Positions 19,009 to 27,840 of a stretch of DNA of 64,000 nt are shown here, in pieces. Made by a program: the position numbers and the translations under genes. The DNA is from Achromobacter kerstersii (lineage in GTDB: Bacteria > Pseudomonadota > Gammaproteobacteria > Burkholderiales > Burkholderiaceae_B). The stretch covers positions 416,107 through 480,106 of the forward strand of contig NZ_CADIJQ010000004.1 of NCBI RefSeq assembly GCF_902859595.1, written 5' to 3'. Numbering within the stretch: position 1 is the first letter of the stretch; each line of letters starts with the position of its first letter. Below the pieces are notes generated by a model. It had not been told where the DNA came from. It worked only from the letters and a program-made list of their open reading frames with translations, and did not search any database.

Positions 19009-20454
19009 CTAGCCATTGAGTCTGTAAAGCGTATAGCGGCGACTTTTATACATCTCCACCAATCGGGCTCTAACGCTTCCTGCTATTGAAGACTCCTTTT
19101 TTTTTGGGATTGCGACGATAGCCGATTCCCCCTTCTGCAGGGCCAGATTTTCCAGCTCGCCCAGGGCGATAAGTTCGGCTTTGCCGTCCGAGTAGAAGCG
19201 TGCCGAGAAAGGTCGGCTGTCCACAAAATAGAGCTTCTTGCCATCGCTCATTTGAGACCGGGCGACAGCCACCAAATTCTTCTCGGTCATCAGTGTGGTG
19301 GGCGCCGTAAGCGAGATCACCCCGAGACTGATTGCCACTATCGGCACCAGTACTACCGCCCCGATCAACATCCGACTCAAGGGTTGTGCATTGCCTGCTG
19401 GAAAACACGCTCGGGCGTATATCGAAATAAGTAGTGCAAGAGCAGGCAAGCTTGGCAGCGCATACGTCCAAAGTATGTTTCCCGAGAAGGTGAAGAAGAC
19501 GGGAGCAGCAATGGCCCACAGTGCCAGGTATCCGACGACAGGAGACTTATGAACCTCGAATGCCTTGGACCTGCGTGATGCGCTGGCACCGATCCAAACA
19601 GCCAGCAGGACCCCCATAATTCCCCACGGCAACGATGCCAGCAGCCACTGCCCCCAGATACTGCCCAAGGGGCTCTTGTGCGCCGTCCCATACAGATCTC
19701 CCTGCCAGCCCGGATCCACGAATCGCAGGAAGTGCTCTCCCACTAAAAAATACTGAAGGAATCCGGGGGTCTTTATCTCTGCGCAGAGGTACCAGGGAAC
19801 CGTCAGCACGAGCATTAGCAGCGTACCGGTAAACCACGGAAGAACGGTCAGATGCCCCGTGCGCTCGCGGTAGGTGGCCAGCCAAGGTAATACGACCAAC
19901 CCAACGAGGACGAACGTCAGCGGCCCTTTCGACAACAGACCGATCGCCAAGCCTATGAAGAAGCCGTAGCGCCAGAACTTTGTAGGCGTCGTTGGCGCAA
20001 CAATGAATGCCAACATTGAATAGGTTATCCCCAGCGCAAAGAACGGATCTGTCAGCACTGCGCCGGCCGCGACCTGCGGTAGAAGCATGGTAGAGAGCAT
20101 GAGCGTGGCCCATCGCGCTGTCTCTCGACTGAAAAGGATGGTGGCCGCTCGGTAAAGCAAGGCTGCCAGCGCAGCCATGGCAAGGAATGACGGCAATCGA
20201 ACTGCGAACTCCGATTCCCCAAGGATTCGCATCCCCAGGGCCTGACTCCAGAACGATAGAGGCGGCTTTCCCCAGAAGGGCACTCCGGGTTCAAACCAGG
20301 GCGTTATCCAATCGCCGGTTTCGACCATAAGACGGGCGATCTCAGCGTATCTCGGCTCTGAGGGATCCACCAGCGGCACTGCCGCCATTGAAAACAGGCG
20401 AGCGATGACGATGCCTGCCAGCCCCCAGAAAAACCAGTTAGCCTTCAACTGCAT
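19009..20454 (-). CDS. ArnT-like GT39 glycosyltransferase
   Basis: A 481-residue integral membrane glycosyltransferase of the PMT/ArnT family. The first periplasmic loop carries the catalytic-type motif DPSEPRYAEIARLMVETGDW with PWFEPGVPFWGKPPL. Many hydrophobic helices follow, including LLSKGPLTFVLVGLVVLPW. ArnT proteins transfer an amino sugar from undecaprenyl phosphate onto lipid A phosphates; in Bordetella the orthologue (LgmB) adds glucosamine. Its start overlaps the GT2 gene end by 17 bases, so the two were translationally coupled. With pagP downstream this looks like an outer-membrane remodelling operon. The sugar specificity is inference. Confidence 0.85.
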   Translation of the reverse strand: MQLKANWFFWGLAGIVIARLFSMAAVPLVDPSEPRYAEIARLMVETGDWITPWFEPGVPFWGKPPLSFWSQALGMRILGESEFAVRLPSFLAMAALAALLYRAATILFSRETARWATLMLSTMLLPQVAAGAVLTDPFFALGITYSMLAFIVAPTTPTKFWRYGFFIGLAIGLLSKGPLTFVLVGLVVLPWLATYRERTGHLTVLPWFTGTLLMLVLTVPWYLCAEIKTPGFLQYFLVGEHFLRFVDPGWQGDLYGTAHKSPLGSIWGQWLLASLPWGIMGVLLAVWIGASASRRSKAFEVHKSPVVGYLALWAIAAPVFFTFSGNILWTYALPSLPALALLISIYARACFPAGNAQPLSRMLIGAVVLVPIVAISLGVISLTAPTTLMTEKNLVAVARSQMSDGKKLYFVDSRPFSARFYSDGKAELIALGELENLALQKGESAIVAIPKKKESSIAGSVRARLVEMYKSRRYTLYRLNG

Positions 20455-21471
20455 TTTTTTCTCGGGATGGCGCGTAATGCGAGTGGGTCTCAGTGGCGTA
20501 ATCGAGCACGTCGCGTACGACGAAGACTGGACGCTGCTTGCTTTCCAAGTACCCCTTGCCTACGTATTCGCCCAATAGGCCGATAGTCAAAAGCTGAATT
20601 CCGCTCAGCAACGTAATCATGGCCATCAGTGACGGATAGCCCGGTACGTCATCACCGAACATCAGGGTTTTGAAGATAATCCAAAACCCGAATGTGGCGC
20701 CCGCCAATGCCACAACGGCGCCTATCCCCGTCGCCCATCGCAACGGAGCGGTTGAGAAGGAGGTGATTCCTTCAAGGGCGAGCCCGAACAGCGCAAAGTA
20801 GTTCCATTTTGTCTTGCCGGCAGCTCTTGGCGCGCGGTCATAATCAATGACTTTGGTCGGGAATCCGATCCAGGAATACAGACCTTTCATATAGCGGCAC
20901 CGCTCCGGCATTTGAAGCAGGGCCTCTACCGTTCTGCGACTCATAAGGCGAAAGTCACCGGTGTCGGCGGGTATCGCGAACGGCTCATACGACTGAGGAT
21001 TCGATAGAACGCATACGCAGACAACCGCTTCGCGGCACCTTCCCCCTCGCGCTTGCGTCGTCGCATGGAGACGATGTCGAAGCCTTCGCGCCAAGCCCGT
21101 ACCATATCCGGAACCAGCTCAGGAGGATCCTGCAGGTCGGCATCCAACATAATCACGGCCTCACCGCGGGCATGCGCCAACCCTGCGCTCATCGCAGCTT
21201 CTTTTCCGAAGTTTCTGCTCAGGCGCACGACTCGCACCCTGGGATCCCGTCGAATCAGCGCAGCCACGAGCTCCACGCTGTTGTCCGTGCTTCCATCATC
21301 CACGAACACGATTTCGTAGGGTTGGGCCAGCCCTCCAAGAATCCCTTTCAGCTTCGCATAACAGACAGGCAAGACGTCCTGTTCGTTCAAGAACGGGACG
21401 ACAACCGAGATCTGAATTGTGTTTACCGCTTTCTTGACGGCTTCAGACGGACTTGGTAGCGATGTGATCAA
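20438..21471 (-). pseudogene. GT2 polyprenyl-phosphate glycosyltransferase, frameshifted
   Basis: The 5' half (176 codons) holds the GT2 catalytic domain: SVVVPFLNEQDVLP, VFVDDGSTDNSVELV, VRLSRNFGKEAAMSAGL and the metal-binding DADLQDPPEL. Near 20985-21010 the frame changes. The second half continues in another phase with IPADTGDFRLMSRRTVEALL, YMKGLYSWIGFPT, GKTKWNYFALFGLALEGITS and two C-terminal membrane helices of the GtrB/ArnC type. A small deletion around RMS/EPFAIP explains both halves. If real, the strain cannot make the lipid-linked sugar donor from this locus, leaving the intact ArnT-like gene without its partner unless another copy exists. Confidence 0.82.
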
Positions 21472-21980
21472 AGTATGACCCCGCTCGAGATCGAAGGGCT
21501 GCCGACCTACAGAAGTTCACCACCATACTCGTCGAACGTGTGTGCAAGCTCGGAAGCGCTCCTGCCGCAGCATTCCCACGACCGTTGGAGCCTATTCGCT
21601 ATATATCCGCATTTGATCTCTCGTCTGGAGGATGGCTCGAACGTTAGGCCAAGGGTAAAACCATACGCATAGAAAAATGCGCAAAAAATTCCGCTGCGGC
21701 TTCGAGTAATAGCGGGAGACCTAGCCCTATGCACAGCCTGAGAATAACGCCTACCAAGACAGTCAGATAGCAGGGAATACCAGCGACCGATGCCTAACCT
21801 TTTTAAACATTCCACACAACGAGAAAACCACCAAAAGTAAAGGCTCCTGAAACACCGGCCAGATCAGTTGGCCGCCGACGCGATGCGCGAAGTTGACACT
21901 TGGTAGGCTCCGTCGCGAGGTGTCCGAATTTTGCGTCCAGGCGCACTCTCGGGCGGATAGTTTTGCAAAAATCAACAGGC
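21472..21980. other. Intergenic between lipid A operon and small protein gene
   Basis: About 500 bases of lower GC content. It should contain the promoter for the lipid A operon. No gene is supported on either strand and I did not find a convincing terminator. Confidence 0.35.
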
Positions 21981-22250
21981 TCATTCGGCGTTGTCTTCGT
22001 CGGTGGGTCGTTCAGTTGACGCCTGCCCTGACAGATGGACCCCTACTACTCTGAGCAACGTTCCGTCTTCAAGTTGGAAGCGGCCATCCCCAAGACGCCA
22101 GACCCGCTCCCCGTCGGGCAAGCAATAATGGGAAGAAATGACCTTCCCGGCGGGAGTTGTCGGCCGAAGGCCCCTCTCGATACGATACGAAATGCCGTCG
22201 TCGCCCATCGCAATGAATGCCAATAGAGTTTCTGAGTCTGCACCCGGCAT
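21981..22250 (-). CDS. Small protein of a repeated family, copy 3
   Basis: An 89-residue relative of the proteins at 3598 and 4008. It shares IERGLRP, YCLPDGERVWRLGDGRFQL and EDGT, but has SHYCL in place of FFYCCL and a longer acidic C-terminal tail. I chose the ATG at 22250 because AGGAGA lies just upstream; a start at 22271 would add seven residues. It is more diverged than copies 1 and 2 are from each other. Function unknown. Confidence 0.72.
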   Translation of the reverse strand: MPGADSETLLAFIAMGDDGISYRIERGLRPTTPAGKVISSHYCLPDGERVWRLGDGRFQLEDGTLLRVVGVHLSGQASTERPTDEDNAE

Positions 22251-22754
22251 GCTCTCTCCTTCCGATGACACAGATCACAGATCACAGATCGTTCACGCTA
22301 GCAGGGTCCGTGTGAATCCAGCATTTTTCTCGACTTCGCCTTAGGCGTGGGAAGTGGCCATCAAGTCACAAGCAGAAGAGGCGCCTTGTACCGGTGGCGG
22401 ACCCGCGCGGCGACGCTTATCACTCTACTTACGGGTAGAGGGATGATCCATACGCCAAATTGGGTACGGCGACAGGCGACCAAACGGTCCATATCGCGCC
22501 ACCTGGCCGCCTTTCACGCTTTAAACTGCCAGCCCAAGGCCGCTCGGAAACCTGTTCGAAAAAAGCGTTCCGAAACCCAGACCTTGGTTGTTCCCGGCTC
22601 ACAACCGTTCCTTGCGTTGGCGCCCTGGCTCACTAGCAAATCTGGGACGACAGTTTTCGAACCCGAATTCGGGTATATACGTGCGAAGGGCAGCAATGGG
22701 TCGGATGCGGTCGGTCGGCTCGAGGTACTGTCCGCGCAAGTTACGGCCAAGGTC
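22251..22754. other. Intergenic, nothing recognised
   Basis: Open frames exist but none has a motif or start signal. A GGGTCGGATGCGGTCGGTC stretch near 22697 resembles the GGGTCG hairpin seen in front of the recombinase copies. Confidence 0.3.
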
Positions 22755-23040
22755 TCAAGTTGAATGAAATTCGACATCGGCCGCAGGCACCGATCTCCTA
22801 CCCCCAACTTGAATGAACTTTTCGGTGCGAAATCCAAGTTGAATGAACTTTTCGGACAAAAAACCAAGTTGAATGAACCAAATAACAACCCTGAGCCGAG
22901 CACCGCTCTACAGCCCTTTGCTCGCTGAATTTTGAACCTTGCAGGCCAAATCGGGTTTAAACCCACGTGGACTGGGCATCGACACATTTGTCAGCCGCCA
23001 ACTTGAGTGAACCAAATCTCAAGTTGAATGAAATTCGACA
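22755..23040 (-). repeat. Array of six transposon-end-like repeats
   Basis: Six units share the core CAAGTTGAATGAA on the plus strand: 22755-22776, 22804-22825, 22834-22858, 22864-22883, 22998-23017 and 23019-23040. The first and last are identical over 22 bases and end in TTCGACA, that is TGTCGAA on the minus strand. Repeated transposase-binding sites behind a terminal TGT are typical of IS21-like, Tn552-like and Mu-like DDE elements. The element would lie to the left. No transposase gene remains nearby, so this is a remnant end or a double end. Confidence 0.6.
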
Positions 23041-23215
23041 GCAAAGTGGGGGCGCCCTGCGGCCCTCCGCGATTCTGACTCTCCGGCGCCGAGGGAATGC
23101 GATCAGTTCGTGGTGCCCGTGAGACCAGCTCTGTTGACGGTCCTATGGTGCGAGGCGGGGTCGCGCAGCTCGCCAAGAGTGCGGCAGCCACGATGCCGCA
23201 AATGATCCGTTTCAT
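23041..23215 (-). pseudogene. Lipoprotein gene truncated by the repeat array
   Basis: The first 58 codons encode a lipoprotein signal (MKRIICGIVAAALLASCATP, lipobox LASC) and a Pro/Ser-rich mature start. The open frame then runs into the transposon-end repeat at 23040 and continues only as repeat-encoded residues (LSNFIQLE...) until a stop at 22991. This is the expected result of an element inserting into a lipoprotein gene. The original product cannot be identified. Confidence 0.55.
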
Positions 23216-23870
23216 TGGAAGTTCCGAGGTTTACGTGACCGGTGGCCTGCACGCTGGCGTCGAGCCGGCTCTCATGCGTTCCGACCGGGAAAATTGGTCT
23301 GTTCTTTGGTGACGGGTGCTTTTGCGCGAGTGGCGCGGACCGGGGTGTCACGGCTGACCACCGAAGACAGTCGCCTGATGTGGGGCGAGTCAGTCGAGCA
23401 ACGCACGCAATCACCTAGTCATCAACTGAATTTCAATGATGAATTGTATGGTTACTTCATACTTACATCTGAGGCACGAGGCACGATATCGGTGGCGCAG
23501 TTCGAAATATCGACTCAGAGCGGCACGCGACACGAGCTTGATCGGCGCGTCGAGCATGCCAACCCAGTTAACTGAACGCTACGGGTTGTAAACTGAGTTA
23601 CAGAGTCAGGCGTTGACCAGCCGCGCAGAGCAAAGAACACCAATGTCACTCAAAGTTCGACAACACCACGCTTTTGATGTGCTCGTTCAGGCCTCCCATG
23701 GAGCCTCATAGGGAGTCGCCTGTGGTCGCATCGCCTGCGGTCACACGCCGAATGAGGCAGAACAGGAGCGTCTGTGACAGATTTGCTAAACGACGTCGCT
23801 GTCGAGCGGCGGTCAAACTCGACGTCGCATTACTCCATCGAGGCTCTTTGACTATCTCTGGGAATAATCT
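23216..23870. other. Gene-poor stretch before the defence-like cassette
   Basis: More than 600 bases without a supported gene. It lies between the truncated lipoprotein and the HEPN gene and should contain the cassette promoter. No clear box was found. Confidence 0.35.
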
Positions 23871-24716
23871 TTGACCACCGTAATTGCCTTTGCATATCCG
23901 TACGACGAGTCGTCGTGCCTTACTGTGCGGACCTACCTCTCCACGTCCTATCTGACTAGTGCCGCGCTGCTAGCGAGAAAGGCCTACGCGATCGAAGTCG
24001 TCGCCTTGCGACTGCCTGAGAGCGCCCCAAGCCTCGTCGATGAAGTGGAGATTGTGGAAAGAATTGGAGTTCTTCAGCGCACCGAACACCATGCCTACGC
24101 CAGCTCCGCGATCGTCATGAGCGCGCTGGGCCTCGAAGCGTTCGTGAACGAACTATTTGCAGATTGTGAGGCAGCAGGAGCAGGCAACTTGTTTGGGTTG
24201 AGCGGCGATCAGGCCGAGAAGTTGGCTCTTGTTTGGAGCCCACCACAGCTCAGCAGCGAGCACGGTAGCTCTCGGAAGAAGTATGCCGACTTCGAACGCG
24301 AATCTGCGTTCCGCAAGTACGACCGAGTTCTGACCGCTTTAAGCCTGCCGGCACTCGACACAAGCGCGAAGCCGGTCATGGCAATGCAAACGCTGATGGA
24401 GTTGCGCAACGCCCTCGCACACTACAAGTTGGCCGCTCACACCGCGGGAGTGCAAGGCGAGCGAAGCGCGCTGTCTAATCTCGAAAAGGAGTTGCAGCAA
24501 TATTTGGTTGACCATGACCAGCCCAATCACAATCCGATGACCGGCGAGCACAACTCCTATTTTCCAGACCGTGTGATCGGGCACGCCGTCGCTGAGTGGA
24601 GCGTGCAGACGGCGATCGCCTTCCTGCTGCACGTCCAAGCGCGGTTGTCCGTGACTCCTCGCCAAGGCGACCGTTGGCCCACGACAGACATGGAGATGAC
24701 TCGCTTCGAGGAGTGA
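23871..24716 (+). CDS. HEPN-like protein with Rx4H motif
   Basis: A 281-residue protein of unknown family. Residues 76-96 form a helix with conserved-looking SSAIVMSALGLEAFVNELF. Residues 170-190 contain MELRNALAHYK, which fits the RNxxxH (Rx4H) catalytic motif of HEPN ribonucleases at Arg179 and His184. A helix upstream and a helix carrying the motif are the HEPN layout. The start is TTG at 23871, following a stop in the same frame, with GGGAA a few bases upstream; a later GTG is possible. It begins a run of defence-like genes. HEPN assignment is from the motif and helix pattern only. Confidence 0.65.
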   Translation: MTTVIAFAYPYDESSCLTVRTYLSTSYLTSAALLARKAYAIEVVALRLPESAPSLVDEVEIVERIGVLQRTEHHAYASSAIVMSALGLEAFVNELFADCEAAGAGNLFGLSGDQAEKLALVWSPPQLSSEHGSSRKKYADFERESAFRKYDRVLTALSLPALDTSAKPVMAMQTLMELRNALAHYKLAAHTAGVQGERSALSNLEKELQQYLVDHDQPNHNPMTGEHNSYFPDRVIGHAVAEWSVQTAIAFLLHVQARLSVTPRQGDRWPTTDMEMTRFEE

Positions 24717-24840
24717 GACGCAGCCTCTTACCCCACCGCCGACGTTTCTCCAAGGTGGTCGTAGCGGGCGGCAAGAATTCTATTACCCAAAAACAATGAG
24801 GCGGGCGGCGTCTAGCAAGCCCATCGACACAGGAGCAAAA

Positions 24841-25521
24841 GTGGCAAATCACGAAAAATCATATCTCCAGCATTTCGGCGACCACTTACGCGACCAGGCG
24901 AACCAGCGAGGAGCCGACTTCGAACGATTCGACTTGGATGGCCAGGATTACAAAGTTCTCGCCGACTTGATCTTCACAAACTACGACTACTTCGTGCTAG
25001 TGGAAGGCAAAAACTCTGAGAAGGAGCTTGGCACTGAGAGAAGGAAGGCAGAACGCGTTAGCCGGCTCTGCAGTGGCCTCGCTGCCAACCCTGGGATGTT
25101 AGCGCTACATGATGCCTGCCACTTCATCGCATGGAGAAACTCAAAATCGACCAAGCTAGAACTCGACGTTTATCGCAAACAGATCTGCACGACAGCAATG
25201 CTCGGCGCAACATGCCCATTGCCACCGCCGGACTCAACCACGGCCGAACCCTTCAAGCTAAGAAAATTTTCTGACGGGTTCTTCCATATGCCGCCTCCTC
25301 CGACGTTCGCTATACATCGATCTGACTTCGAGGAGTACGTCCGCTGGCTAGTGACGACGGTCACTGCGGGCGATTCGTCCGAAGTCGAGCTTGCAGGACG
25401 AACGTACGATGAAGACGGTGATGCCATGAGCATCACCCTGCCATCCTTGGCGTTGGTATACGAGTTACTCGACGAGCATCGCAACAACCTTCAGAGATCA
25501 TCTGGGATGGATGGTCCCTAA
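24841..25521 (+). CDS. PD-(D/E)XK-like putative nuclease
   Basis: A 226-residue protein starting with GTG; AGGAG lies 5 bases upstream, which decides the start over an in-frame ATG at 24796. Residues 36-60 read KVLADLIFTNYDYFVLVEGK with Asp42, Glu55 and Lys57, the spacing expected of a PD-(D/E)XK nuclease core (hydrophobic strand, then ExK). The rest is not recognised. It follows the HEPN gene by about 125 bases in the same direction. The nuclease call is inference from a short motif. Confidence 0.55.
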   Translation: MANHEKSYLQHFGDHLRDQANQRGADFERFDLDGQDYKVLADLIFTNYDYFVLVEGKNSEKELGTERRKAERVSRLCSGLAANPGMLALHDACHFIAWRNSKSTKLELDVYRKQICTTAMLGATCPLPPPDSTTAEPFKLRKFSDGFFHMPPPPTFAIHRSDFEEYVRWLVTTVTAGDSSEVELAGRTYDEDGDAMSITLPSLALVYELLDEHRNNLQRSSGMDGP

Positions 25522-25651
25522 CCCTGCGGCGGTGTCACCCCACCACCGCGAGTTCAAATGGTGATCTCAAAGCAGGTCAAATGCTAGACGGCGGCGGCCG
25601 AATTGGAGTGACCTAGTACATGCAAGCTCCATCAAAACTGAGGGACTAGTA

Positions 25652-26557
25652 ATGAAGCCAACACAGCTTTTCATCATCGGCAATGGGTTCGACCTATGGC
25701 ACGGCATTCCATCGAGCTATGGTAGCTTCAAGACCTATGCCAAGTTGCGCGATCGGCTTCTGTTCCAATCGGTCGAGGAATATCTTCCCGCTGGTGAAGA
25801 GTGGAACGAGCTAGAGTCAGCGTTGGCTGGAGTCGACGTAGTCAACATCATCGATGATCTTGGCCAGTTCATGCCGTCATACGGTGATGAGGACTGGACT
25901 GATGCAGGCCACGGCGACTTTCAGTACGAGGTACAGCAGCTAGTCGAACGTCTTTCAATCCAACTTCGGGCCGTCTTCGGTCAGTGGGTACGAACCCTTC
26001 CCGTTCCAACGCCCGCCACAGCTACCAAGCGCTTACAGGGCATCGATTTAGATGCGGCTTTCCTGACGTTTAACTACACCGCCACGCTCGAAGACCTGTA
26101 CGGCGTGCCAAATGCTCATGTCCTTCACATCCACGGTCAGGCCAAGGATCTGGACAAGGATTTGGTGCTTGGACATGCTTGGAACCCAGCAGAGCGAAGC
26201 TCCCTCAATGACGTTCCCGATATTGAAGACATGGACACACGCCTGATGGAAGCAAACGATATCTTGGACGGCTATTTCTCAGAGATGTTCAAGCCATCTG
26301 ACGAACTGATCCGCGAGCATCATGCCTTTTTTGAGGGGCTGGACAAGATCGAGGTCGTCCGAGTGCTGGGGCACTCCTTATCAGATGTCGACTACCCATA
26401 CTTCAAGGCCCTGTTGAAAACACCGAGCATCGCGAACGCGCATTGGTGGGTGGCGTGCCGGTCCGAGAGCGAACACCAAAGCAAGGTTGCGCGCCTCGCC
26501 GAGTTTGGCTTGGATGCTCGACAAGTTTCGACCGGCCCTTGGCCAACCTCACCATAG
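25652..26557 (+). CDS. abiH: AbiH family abortive infection protein
   Basis: A 301-residue protein matching the AbiH family. It has the N-terminal nucleotide-binding-like motif LFIIGNGFDLWHGIPSSYGS, the middle motif FLTFNYTATLEDLYG followed by HIHG, and the C-terminal VVRVLGHSLSDVDYPYF. AbiH was described in lactococci as a single-protein phage resistance determinant that aborts infection; its molecular target is not established. Length and motif order agree with the family. It stands in the middle of the defence-like cassette, in the same direction as its neighbours. Confidence 0.85.
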   Translation: MKPTQLFIIGNGFDLWHGIPSSYGSFKTYAKLRDRLLFQSVEEYLPAGEEWNELESALAGVDVVNIIDDLGQFMPSYGDEDWTDAGHGDFQYEVQQLVERLSIQLRAVFGQWVRTLPVPTPATATKRLQGIDLDAAFLTFNYTATLEDLYGVPNAHVLHIHGQAKDLDKDLVLGHAWNPAERSSLNDVPDIEDMDTRLMEANDILDGYFSEMFKPSDELIREHHAFFEGLDKIEVVRVLGHSLSDVDYPYFKALLKTPSIANAHWWVACRSESEHQSKVARLAEFGLDARQVSTGPWPTSP

Positions 26558-26738
26558 AAGCCCTAATTCAGCGCCGGCCGTCGAGGTTCATCGAAGGCAA
26601 TCACGAGCATCAACGCGGAAACAAAGATGAGCAGCGCGCCTTCGTTTGACAATACACCAACTGCATTCGCAGGGCCTCAACATTGTGTTCTGTTGGTACA
26701 GCAGAGTTCTGCGACACTAGCGGCTGATTAATGTCTAA

Positions 26739-27533
26739 ATGCCAAAGGCAAACTCTTGCATGAATATCCCACCACTGGAATGGCATGAACGAATGTTTCA
26801 TCGCGACGAGCTGCGCGCCAGTCGCTATGCAGCGCTCGCAGACGCGGAAGGCTTTGAAGCGATCTGCTTCGCAGTCGAGGCGCTCGGAATGCGTCTTCAC
26901 GGAAGCAAGGAAAACCTTGGTCAATACGAGATAGCGCTTTCAAACTTGGCTCAGTCGTCGGTCGTTCTGTCGCAATTGTCTAGCACCAACCCTGGTCGGT
27001 TCTCCACCTTCTCTGCACTATTCGGCACAGTAAAGAAGGCGAGAAATGACGTGATGCACTCTGGCGTTTTCGCGCGGCATGCGACCGCCGCAGCCATCGA
27101 GCTTTGCATAGGAATGGAGGAGGCACTGATGAAAAATCAACACATCCCGCAAACAAAGGTCAAAGACTTCATGGTGAAGTCGCCCGTTGTTTTAGAACCG
27201 TGGCAGCCCGTTGCCTATGCTCGGCAATTGATGCTCACGCACTCGTTCTCCTACCTTCCCGTCTACATCCAAAGTTGGAAGCTGGTGACCGAGTATGGGC
27301 TTGCTCGATACCTGCGCATCCCGCGAACCAAAAAGGTTTGGACGCAGGCGATGTCGCTAAAAATTGAGAGCGCGGCGGCAGAGCTCCAGCTCATAGACGC
27401 AACAGTGGTTGGGCCGGACGCTGAGGTCGATAATCTGCTGGAGAACGATGCAAACAAAGAAGCCCGACTATGGCTGGTCGAAGAAAGACAAGGCAGGCTC
27501 TGCGGCGTCCTCTCTCCGTTTGAGCTGATGTGA
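26739..27533 (+). CDS. HEPN-CBS fusion protein
   Basis: A 264-residue protein with two parts. Residues 1-125 are helical and include KKARNDVMHSG, an Rx4H motif at Arg102 and His107 typical of HEPN ribonucleases. Residues 140-264 look like a CBS pair: VKDFMVKSPVVLEPWQPVAY with SFSYLPVY for the first, and LIDATVVGPDAEVDNLL with RLWLVEERQGRLCGVLSPFE for the second. CBS pairs bind adenosine ligands, so a nucleotide-controlled RNase is a reasonable model. It sits between AbiH and a Lit-like protease. The start could also be the ATG at 26760. Confidence 0.68.
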   Translation: MPKANSCMNIPPLEWHERMFHRDELRASRYAALADAEGFEAICFAVEALGMRLHGSKENLGQYEIALSNLAQSSVVLSQLSSTNPGRFSTFSALFGTVKKARNDVMHSGVFARHATAAAIELCIGMEEALMKNQHIPQTKVKDFMVKSPVVLEPWQPVAYARQLMLTHSFSYLPVYIQSWKLVTEYGLARYLRIPRTKKVWTQAMSLKIESAAAELQLIDATVVGPDAEVDNLLENDANKEARLWLVEERQGRLCGVLSPFELM

Positions 27534-27840
27534 CTTGAACATGCGCTCGTGGTCAGCGCAATGCGGTCATTAGCTGGTGACGCGCGCCATCTGCGCGATC
27601 ATCTGTTCAAGGTATCTTCGAGCACCCAACCGAGAATTCAAGAGGATCGAAAGGTGGTCAGCGCGGACGCACACACGGGGGGAAGCTCATCTTGGTTCAA
27701 CGGGAATCGCTCCGCCTGACGGTCGAGGAGGAGCCGCCATTCTTGAATTTCAGCCACCTCGGCCAGCTGCCTTGGAATAGATAATTCGTCACAGGGAGCG
27801 CATTGGGATCAAGTCTTGGCGCGAGCGGTAGCAGCTAGGG
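27534..27840. other. Intergenic, nothing recognised
   Basis: About 300 bases between the HEPN-CBS gene and the protease gene. No motif or start signal supports the short frames here. Confidence 0.35.

Noticed and set aside
22514..22987. 157-codon minus-strand frame
   Set aside because: Much of it is translated transposon-end repeat (SFNLxFxPKSSF units); it has no start signal or family.
22755..23040. Possible CRISPR array in the repeat cluster
   Set aside because: Units are variable in length, gaps are 8 to 115 bases and not unique spacers of fixed size, and the terminal TGTCG points to a transposon end.
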